Position numbers and translations under genes: made by a program. The notes under the pieces were generated by a model. It saw only the letters and a program-made list of their open reading frames with translations. It made no database searches and had not been told where the DNA came from. From assembly GCA_002284615.2 (NCBI GenBank), contig MU069491.1, positions 82,172 through 109,327 on the forward strand: a stretch of 27,156 nucleotides of DNA. The letters run 5' to 3'. Source of the DNA: Dunaliella salina (taxonomy: Eukaryota; Chlorophyta; Chlorophyceae; Chlamydomonadales; Dunaliellaceae). Shown here one piece after another: positions 18,561-25,241 of the stretch (position 1 is the stretch's first letter; the number at the start of each line of letters is the position of its first letter).

Positions 18561-18616
18561 TGGTCCTCCGTGTGAATGTGCGCAAAGGGTGATGTGAATG
18601 GATAGGTGAAACCAGG

Positions 18617-18792
18617 CGGGAACCTGGTGTGGTCTATTCGGATCGCATCCCTGAAAGGGACGTGGAGGTCGTAGGCTTGATTCTGTGGAGGTTCGATAAG
18701 GCGGGCCCAATTCCGGGTGCTAAGGTCGTTCTTCCCGTGATGCTTGGGGGCTAGTCCCGCTTGCGTAGCTTTTCCTTTTCCTTTCCTTTCCA
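18617..18792 (+). mobile_element. SINE, apparently full length, with TSD
   Basis: A 176-bp element with an A-box TGGTCTATTCGG at 18630 and a B-box-like GGCTTGATTCT at 18673, spaced 43 bp as in a tRNA. Between them is an anticodon-like arm CATCC-CTGAAAG-GGACG (anticodon GAA, four of five pairs). The body contains CCCGTGATGCTTGGGGGCTA and the 3' end is GCTTGCGTAGCTTTTCCTTT. Imperfect direct repeats ATAGGTGAAACCAGG (18602-18616) and ATAGGAGAAACAAGG (18793-18807, 13 of 15 identical) flank it. The tail closely resembles that of LINE copy C (GCTTGCGTAGCCTTTTCTTT), suggesting that LINE as its mobilising partner. The T stem is degenerate. Confidence 0.7.
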
Positions 18793-19060
18793 TAGGAGAA
18801 ACAAGGGTTACAAGGGGTGGCCCACAGCCCGAGACTCTGGCTGATCGGCTGCTGGTGAAACAAACGCAGCCAGCATAAAAATTGAAACCAACTCTGACAA
18901 AATTTTGAAAACCTGTAAGAGTCTTGATTTAGAGAAGTATTAATCTCAGGATCAGTCAAAACGCGGTAGCTTGCTAAGAAAGGAATGAACTCAGTGTTTG
19001 GAAGCTGGGCAAAAGTATGTAATGGTTTAAACCAAATTTGAAGAGATCAATGAACAGCAA
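18793..19060 (-). repeat. Repeat family R, copy 3
   Basis: The minus-strand translation includes LWATPCNPC and HTFAQLPNTEFIPFL, aligning with LWTNSCNPC and HAFARLPSYDLLSFV of copy 1. At its left edge it carries the right copy of the SINE target duplication. Sequence from about 19060 to 19250 is not clearly assigned to this family or to the LINE that follows. Confidence 0.55.
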
Positions 19061-19277
19061 GATAGGAGAAACACTGTTAGAAGTAGGCTTGGGATTGTAA
19101 GGGGTGATCAAAATAGGATCTGGTCGACCTGTGTCTTTTCCTCTCTGGAAGAGTATGAGGGAAAAAGTAGGCAGGTATATATTTGTCTGAAAAATGTGCG
19201 GGGACTTGCAGGTTGTGTTGTGCAACTTTAAATCGCTTCCAATGTCTGTGTAGATCAGGCCTACCCCTACAGAGCTT

Positions 19278-19715
19278 TTGACGAGTACCATTCTGCCTGC
19301 TATTATTAAAGCCCACTCTGGCATCATAGGAAATGACTCGGAGTGGGCTGACGCTTGCGCTCGTGCCGCAGCCCTCTCTCACGCCATAGACATTGCACTT
19401 CCAGATGCCAGGGACCCTTTCCACAATTTCTATTGGCTTTCATTAAAGACTTCTTCCACACAAAATGATGGCATGCACCGCTCCCACACGCTTTCGATAC
19501 ACTATCTCACCAACCTGAGCGACAAACTTAAAACACACATGCACAAGAAACACAAGCTTAGCTCTGCTGACACCTCTGGATACCACTACCAGAGATGGCA
19601 GAAGCTTAAAGATGCCACACCACCCACCACCAATGCCAACACTGAAGAGTACAACCCAACCCCTCAACTTGCAAACAAGGAGATCAGCAACTCCTTTGGA
19701 AAAGCCCAAAGATAA
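19278..19715 (+). pseudogene. RNase H C-terminal end of LINE copy C
   Basis: Residues about 8-32 read PAIIKAHSGIIGNDSEWADA, matching the v.VkAHsGi.GNe.AD signature at the end of retroelement RNase H domains (the late catalytic His/Asp region). The copy has two extra residues between GN and WAD. The rest of the 145-residue frame is a hydrophilic linker leading towards the zinc knuckle. An in-frame stop lies just upstream, and most of the RNase H is missing because of 5' truncation. The frame ends in a stop at 19713-19715, while the homologous reading continues in another frame from about 19700. RNase H would remove the RNA strand of the hybrid in an intact element. Confidence 0.7.
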
Positions 19716-20260
19716 CCCTTAAACAGCAAATAAATCTTATGAAATATCAAACGGATACACTGTACACACAGAGCTATGCCTCCAACTTCAACTTTTCCAG
19801 TTCTGATAGATGCCCACTCTGTGCAAATACGGACAGCATCAATCACGTTCTGCTTAGGTGTACCAACCCAACAATGAGTGGGATGCACACCAACAGACAC
19901 CATGCGGCCCTTAGTCTCTGTGTAGAAGCCCTGAGTAAAGGACGGTATGGCTCATCCCTCATTAGCATGGATGGCTGCAATCATGACAGACTTTTGGACC
20001 AAGGCATACAAATCCCTGAAAACACCTCTCGAGCTATTCCAGATTGGGCTTTCCCAAATGACATTGCCTCACCTGCTCGGCACCAAAGCCGCCCTGATGC
20101 TCTTTTTGTGTGCACCATCCCAGGCAGACAAGCCCACCTTGATCCTACCAAGATTCCCCCACAAGACAGGGATATTCACCTCGTCGAACTTAAATTCTGC
20201 CCTGACACAAATCCCTTCACCACCTTAGAACGTGCACGACTCAACATTCCCACACCATAA
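19707..20260 (+). pseudogene. CCHC knuckle and restriction-like endonuclease of copy C
   Basis: The frame continues the LINE protein after the first frameshift. Near residues 33-49 (counted from the ATG at 19739, about 30 residues in) lies CPLCANTDSINHVLLRC, a C-x2-C-x7-H-x4-C knuckle. About 100 residues on come RPDALFV and then DIHLVELKFCPDTNP, giving the P-D...E-x-K of a PD-(D/E)xK nuclease. A knuckle followed by this nuclease is the signature of the restriction-like endonuclease of R2-type and Dualen LINEs, which nicks the target site. The frame closes at 20258-20260 because of a frameshift at about 20240. Residues of the active-site motif are intact even though the gene is broken. Confidence 0.8.
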
Positions 20261-20598
20261 CTAGACTTAAAACACGCAGCTTAAGAAACCCAAACAGGAA
20301 TAACAAAGTGACTTTGCATACCATCTTAAGTGGTGTGGGTGGCACGATTTACAATGAGCTAACAATTACACCTCTCATAAATCTGGGCCTTACCAAACAG
20401 AAAGCCAAATCACTAGCATCCAAGCTCAGGGACCATGCCGTCCAAAGATCATCCACCATCATTAACTCTAGACATGCACTTTGCTTTCAGAGGGCATCTG
20501 GAAGGGGGTTTGATAGGCGCGCGGCGGCGGCTGAGGATGGAAGAAGGAGAGTCCGAGCGCTCAGGGGCATGGCTAGCAATCCTCCAGATCCCCATTAG
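20241..20598 (+). pseudogene. C-terminal segment of LINE copy C protein
   Basis: In the third frame the protein resumes as QHSHTITRLKTRSLRNPN and continues through VTLHTILSGVGGTIYNELTI and LINLGLTKQKAKSLASKLRD to RHALCFQ, ending with a TAG in CCCCATTAG. The GVGGTIYNE block is also recognisable in copy A and, more diverged, in copy B, so it is a conserved part of the C-terminal domain of this LINE group. The final ~30 residues after RHALCFQ are Arg/Ala-rich and may be read-through of untranslated sequence. Confidence 0.7.
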
Positions 20599-20934
20599 TT
20601 CTGTCTCTTGCTCTCTCCTAGGCTAGTTTTGTCTAGTTTAGGTGGAGGGCCTCCTGGTGAGGCCTCTAACTTTTGTTAGAGGTTCTTCCCTTAATGCACG
20701 CGGCCTTTGGCTTGCGTAGCCTTTTCTTTTTTCTTTCCTTTTCTTTTTGCCTGCAATGTTATGACGTTCAGTTTTCATGTTGGAGGTAATGTAGTCCCTG
20801 CAGGATGGTAGGCATTGGCATTCCTAAAGGCATATAGAGCTAAGGATGGATCTGGGGGGTCCCTGCCATTGCCGTTGTCGAGATAGAAAGATGCTCGTTT
20901 TGAGATCTTTAATGTCGGGAAAACATGCAACAAA

Positions 20935-21150
20935 AGAAAACGAGTCATGATCTGTAAGCCTGGCAAAAGAATTAAAGTTTATTGACATTTAGGGCAGGCC
21001 CCTATATCTTCCACACGGCTCACCCATCCATGACACACCTCAAAGCAACTGCAAGAAAGCAAGTTTATCGCAAAAGCTCAGCACACTTAGGTATTTCACA
21101 ATGTTGATCCTCTGAGCCACCTAATTGGCAAGCTTAGGCTATATTAGGCT
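20935..21150 (-). repeat. Repeat family R, copy 4
   Basis: Aligns with 16530-16745: AAAAGAAA..GAGTCAT, CTGGCAAAAG, CCACACGGCTCACCCATCCA and CC.CA.AGCAACTGCA blocks follow in the same order, and on the minus strand CEIPKCAELL matches CELPGCPELQ of copy 1. The frame is broken by stops. Confidence 0.55.
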
Positions 21151-21258
21151 TTCACAAGATCCATTGCACAGGCGGTGGGCACACAGCCTCAGCTCACTCA
21201 CGTTTCCCTGATCCACGAGAAGGGAAAGTCTTGCTTTTGAAGAAATGAGTACTCCCAA

Positions 21259-21597
21259 ATGCGGCGTGGGAGAAACCAGCTGCTTTTGAAGTGTTTTGAG
21301 GTATTGGTGGGCACCGTCCTACTTGATGCCCTTGATGCCCTACAGTCCTGCATTCACACAGTGATGCCTGAGCTGAAAGCATCAATTCAAACTGAAGGTG
21401 AAACTCTTCGCTGGACACAGCCAGCATGCACCTGTAATGGACTAATTTTATATGCAGCCATGGCCGCAGCTGCTGTAGCGTGGGCTGGCAACATGGCAGT
21501 TAGTTCTCTAACTGCGGTTCTTGGGATTTGTGTTGGGGCTGCTGATGCACATACGAAGAAGCTGAGAAATACTAGAGCCTTTAATACTGTTAACTGA
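21259..21597 (+). CDS. Unrecognised ORF with hydrophobic segment
   Basis: A 112-codon frame with fairly ordinary composition, including VLLDALDALQSCIHTVMPEL and a hydrophobic stretch (LILYAAMAAAAVAWAGNMAV) that could span a membrane. It lies directly after repeat copy 4 with no clear promoter or splice evidence. It could be an exon, part of an element, or chance. No family recognised. Confidence 0.25.
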   Translation: MRRGRNQLLLKCFEVLVGTVLLDALDALQSCIHTVMPELKASIQTEGETLRWTQPACTCNGLILYAAMAAAAVAWAGNMAVSSLTAVLGICVGAADAHTKKLRNTRAFNTVN

Positions 21598-22635
21598 GGC
21601 GGAAAAAGAGACAGAGAGAGACAGTCATGTTCCTTACAAGATCACAGAGAGGCAGCACCAATACAGGAAAGTACACAGTTACACGTACCACCCAACGGGT
21701 GGCACCCGCGCCCCAAAAACACCACAACTCACCATAATAAACAAGTGTTCGTTCGGCAATTTACAGTACAGGGAACCCTACAATGGTCTTACACAAGGTT
21801 CTCTTCCAAGGACACACATGTGAAATAAAATACAAGCACATGACAAAGATTAGGGCCAAAGGTTCATCACACCTGATAGAAAGTACAGACGTGTGACCAG
21901 ACTCAATCTCGCGACAAGTTCTGGGACGGATCTCTGAGTCAAAGTATCTCACATAGCAAGCAAGTATCATAACACTAGAAAAATGACCAGTTCTATGCCA
22001 CGCAGTAGAACTGCAGTTCTTGTAGGCGAGTGAGAAGTGTAGCGCACCCTTATTGCAGCTTGCAATAAGGATGCTCATCTTTTCTTTCTTGGGCATCAGA
22101 CCAGTGTTAACTTATTTCGGCTCTCGCCTGCCTTTCCCGGTTTCCTGCAGACATCTTGGCTGCGCAGCAGACTTGCCTAGTGCATGCGTGCAGCAGACCT
22201 GCATGCAGGCTTGTTTGGTGCTTTTTGTCCCGCGTGTTTGTGTCCTGGCTCAGGCTAATTTCCCTGCCTGCCCTGTCGCCCCGTGGCTGTTTTATTTCTT
22301 GGGTGCCTTCCTGGCTTGTGTGTGGGTACAGTTTTATTCATGTATATACAAATACAATAAATTTTTTAACATATATGAATATTTATATTTATTTATTTAT
22401 TTACTTATTTACTTATTTATATAAATATACATTTATGCATATAAGCTTGTTCAGTGTGATGTCTCAATCAACCAGCTTAGACTGACGGGCAATGTCTCCA
22501 GCACTGGTTTGTCCCATCTCATATCCATCCATCATCATCATCCTTGCCATTGGCTAAGGGTAGTCTGCTACAACTGGTGGACACAACTGCCAGTGCTGGT
22601 ATGTCTCTCCACATAGCTGACTTGGACTGCAGCTC
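21598..22635. other. No gene assigned; AT-rich tract included
   Basis: Nothing clearly coding. A 22.1-22.3 kb plus frame is unusually Cys-rich but shows no motif. 22384-22424 is an ATTT/TTAC tandem stretch. 22.49-22.62 kb contains ATCATCATCAT-type words. The 5' end of the LINE that follows is not defined and may lie here. Confidence 0.4.
22384..22424. repeat. (TTTA)n-like AT-rich tetranucleotide repeat
   Basis: About ten ATTT/TTAC units in the middle of an AT-rich stretch (22335-22445), by far the most AT-rich part of the window. Confidence 0.9.
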
Positions 22636-22735
22636 TTGGACTGGTTGGCATTCCTAACCCTAATCAGCCATCATCATAGCCCGATCCAGAGACATACTAA
22701 GCTGAATGGCACAGGTAGGGTGAATTCCGTGAATT
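22636..22735 (+). pseudogene. APE endonuclease fragment, out of frame
   Basis: In this frame SPIQRHTKLNGTGR fits the R.T.D..LN..Gr stretch before the last part of an APE-type LINE endonuclease. The following homologous reading (EFLLSNNLSPCKEGTCRPWT) is in the next frame, so a frameshift lies between about 22716 and 22735. A 9-bp direct duplication GTGAATTCC/GTGAATTCC (22720-22737) sits exactly there. Confidence 0.45.
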
Positions 22736-25241
22736 CCTTCTCTCTAACAATCTATCCCCCTGTAAGGAAGGCACTTGCAGACCTTGGACCCATTACCAAG
22801 CTACTGGCAAAGACATCCATAACAATACATGCTACACATATGGCCGCATCGATGATGTCATATTGCCCTTTGAGTGTGCCTGTAATACTCCCCCATGTTA
22901 CACTAACGAGCTAGGCTCCCTCAGCGACCATGTCCCACTCATTGCCGACATACCTCTAAGCGCCCTTAGCATCCACATTCCTTTCCTGAAAAAATCACAA
23001 ACTGCCTGTCAGAGCCCACAGAAAGTCCTTGTTCGCCCCATCTCGGACTCGGACAGGACAGCTTTTGTGCATTCCCTGCAAGACCCAGCGCATGGGGTCC
23101 CTCAAAATCTTGAAAATTTGCTTCAAACCCTTGACCCGGCCTGTATAGAAGCCATAGAGTTTCTGGATAATCTTAAAAACACGCCTGCCAAACAAACCAA
23201 AAAACTTGAGACACTTTGCAATGAACCGGCCTCTGATACAGTTGAAACTTTGGCAGAAGGCATCTCTAGCCTCATTCACTCTTCTTACCAAGTAGCACTG
23301 AAAGCGTGTAACACAAAAACTATCTCCTCAGACCACAACCACTACAACCCGAGGACTACAAGCAATAAACGGCGCAACCTAAAAAAGAAGCTTTCCTTGA
23401 TCAGGAACATCCAGTCTCAGCTGACCTCCCTTGCCATCAACACAACTGACCGCACCTCCACCATTTTGAAGCAAAATAGGGGAAATGCGAATCTCAGTAA
23501 AGCCATTTCCAAACTTAACAGCCTTCAACTGGACATCCCTCCCCTTTCACAACTACAAGAGCTTTCTGAGAGCACTAAACAAGCCATAACTTACATAGAT
23601 GAAACACGCAATAAAAACTACTTCAGCATCGCTCATAAAAAGATGCAAAAAACAATCAACACAAACCCCAAACAAGCACACAAGGAAATCTTCAAAGACA
23701 AAAATTCGCAACCAAGAACAGGTCTCCAAGCACTCCGACATCCAGAGACAGGTAGTATTGAGACTGAACCAACCAAGCAGGCACAAATTGTTGAAAACTA
23801 TTACACACAAGCTATGAGGGCAGTAAATATCAAACATGGCAAATATCTTCCACACGAAGCCCCTCGTAATTATCCCTGGGAGCAGACCAATCACTCTGCC
23901 CCTGTGCCAGACCCATTTACTCTACAATCCAGGATCACACAAGACGAATTAGAAGGGAAGGATCAAAGAGACTGGCTCCATTCCAAAATCATGGACACAA
24001 GTGCCTTTAATGACTGCATCAAAACCCTCAGCAACAACAAATCTCCAGGACCAGATGGCATAGTGAATGAGATCCTTAGGATGCTCTCCCCCGAAATACA
24101 AGAGAGCATTCATAAGCTCTTCATCATCATGTGGGCTACGCGCCTTACCCCAGTGTCTTGGAAAACCAGTGAGACTATCCTCATTGACAAAAACAAAGGA
24201 GAGGAGACAGATATATCCTCCTACAGACCCATTGGTCTTGCCAACACGCTTTACAAGCTCTGGACGCGCATGGTTACCAATACTCTCTATGAGTATGCAG
24301 AAGCACACTCCCTCCTGAGCTCTACACAAGCTGGCTTCCGGAATCAAAAAGATACTATCCACCAACTCCAGAANGTCATCATGGGNCTTGAAGATGCCAA
24401 AATTTTCGGAAAAGACATCTATGCCCTCATTGTAGATTTCACTTCAGCCTTCAATACTACTGACCATGATAGGATGCTCTGGATAATGTACGATTTGGGC
24501 TTCCCCACTGATGCCATAGACACCGTCAAAAATCTATATGAAAATGCCACTACTCAAGTGAGACTGCCCTCAGGGGTTAGCACTAAGCAAATTTACGTTG
24601 AAAGAGGTACAATTCAAGGTGATACACTCTCACNATTNCTCTTTCTCCTCTACATGGAGCCTCTCCTGCGTTGGCTGCATGTCGGGGGTCGCGGCTACAA
24701 ACATGGATGCGTCCCAGGCCAAACCACCANCAACAACCACCTTGCAAATAACCTTAGTAGTGCTGCCTTTGCTGATGACCTCCTCTGTCCAACTAGCACA
24801 ATACAAGACCTGAAAGCACAAGCCAGGAAGCTCACCCTCTACTCTGACTGGGCCGCACTCATTATTTCTGGCAGTAAGACTAAAGCTACCGGTATTCTAC
24901 ACAGCTACTNCAGTAAAGATCACAATGGGGTGACTCCTTCACAAGCACTCCATCAAAGACTGCAGGGAAAAATAGAAATCCAAGGACAGAAGGCCCAGTT
25001 CCTCGCCTCAAGTGAGCCCTTCCTTTATCTTGGAGTTCAAATGACAATGGACCTTAACTGGAAGCACCAGATTCAGCGTATGACTTATAACCTCAAAAAT
25101 AAGCTAGATAATCTTGAAGCATCCTATGCATCCCCACGACAAGTGCTAAACATAGTCCGCACAGCCATTATCCCTAGCCTTGCCTACTCCTTTGCAGTAA
25201 CTCCTGCACCCCTACTGACATTATCATCTGGGACACCATGA
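22719..25241 (+). CDS. LINE APE C-terminus plus reverse transcriptase
   Basis: The frame is open from after the TAG at 22716 to TGA at 25239-25241; no ATG start is implied because the protein begins further upstream. Its first 75 residues hold the end of an APE endonuclease: CYTYGRIDDVILP and then GSLSDHVPLIAD, the SDH motif. From the TTG at 22863 it runs 792 codons. The reverse transcriptase core shows SPGPDG (about residue 395), SYRPIGLANTLYKLW, AGFR, motif A IVDFTSAFN (Asp 525), RGTIQGDTLS (about 583) and motif C AFADDLL (Asp 638-639), then FLYLGVQM. These are complete catalytic motifs of non-LTR reverse transcriptases that copy RNA at a nicked target. Five codons contain an N. A frameshift near 25205-25215 ends the frame early. 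Confidence 0.9.
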   Translation, partial: GEFREFLLSNNLSPCKEGTCRPWTHYQATGKDIHNNTCYTYGRIDDVILPFECACNTPPCYTNELGSLSDHVPLIADIPLSALSIHIPFLKKSQTACQSPQKVLVRPISDSDRTAFVHSLQDPAHGVPQNLENLLQTLDPACIEAIEFLDNLKNTPAKQTKKLETLCNEPASDTVETLAEGISSLIHSSYQVALKACNTKTISSDHNHYNPRTTSNKRRNLKKKLSLIRNIQSQLTSLAINTTDRTSTILKQNRGNANLSKAISKLNSLQLDIPPLSQLQELSESTKQAITYIDETRNKNYFSIAHKKMQKTINTNPKQAHKEIFKDKNSQPRTGLQALRHPETGSIETEPTKQAQIVENYYTQAMRAVNIKHGKYLPHEAPRNYPWEQTNHSAPVPDPFTLQSRITQDELEGKDQRDWLHSKIMDTSAFNDCIKTLSNNKSPGPDGIVNEILRMLSPEIQESIHKLFIIMWATRLTPVSWKTSETILIDKNKGEETDISSYRPIGLANTLYKLWTRMVTNTLYEYAEAHSLLSSTQAGFRNQKDTIHQLQXVIMXLEDAKIFGKDIYALIVDFTSAFNTTDHDRMLWIMYDLGFPTDAIDTVKNLYENATTQVRLPSGVSTKQIYVERGTIQGDTLSXXLFLLYMEPLLRWLHVGGRGYKHGCVPGQTTXNNHLANNLSSAAFADDLLCPTSTIQDLKAQARKLTLYSDWAALIISGSKTKATGILHSYXSKDHNGVTPSQALHQRLQGKIEIQGQKAQFLASSEPFLYLGVQMTMDLNWKHQIQRMTYNLKNKLDNLEASYASPRQVLNIVRTAIIPSLAYSFAVTPAPLLTLSSGTP

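Larger units (their letters stand above)
19251..20752 (+). mobile_element. Dualen-type LINE 3' remnant (copy C)
   Basis: A 5'-truncated LINE carrying, in order, the end of an RNase H, a CCHC knuckle, a PD-(D/E)xK endonuclease, a conserved C-terminal segment and a 3' untranslated region with tail GCTTGCGTAGCCTTTTCTTT. Two frameshifts (about 19690-19705 and 20240) break the coding sequence. Its last ~470 bp are repeated in inverted orientation at 17466-17934. RNase H plus C-terminal restriction-like endonuclease is the arrangement known for Dualen/RandI elements of green algae. Confidence 0.75.

Noticed and set aside
18483..18959. Minus-strand frames spanning the SINE (75-80 codons)
   Set aside because: They read across the boundaries between the LINE fragment, the SINE and repeat R, so they are chimeras of unrelated pieces.
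21598..21760. Possible LTR retrotransposon end near GGGTGGCACCCGCGCCCC
   Set aside because: No matching second LTR, primer-binding site or coding region could be found in the window.
22053..22485. Cys-rich and AT-tract open frames on the plus strand
   Set aside because: Composition follows GC-skewed then AT-repeat DNA, no motif or splice support.
23553..23894. 113-codon minus-strand frame
   Set aside because: Shadow of the LINE reverse-transcriptase frame on the opposite strand.
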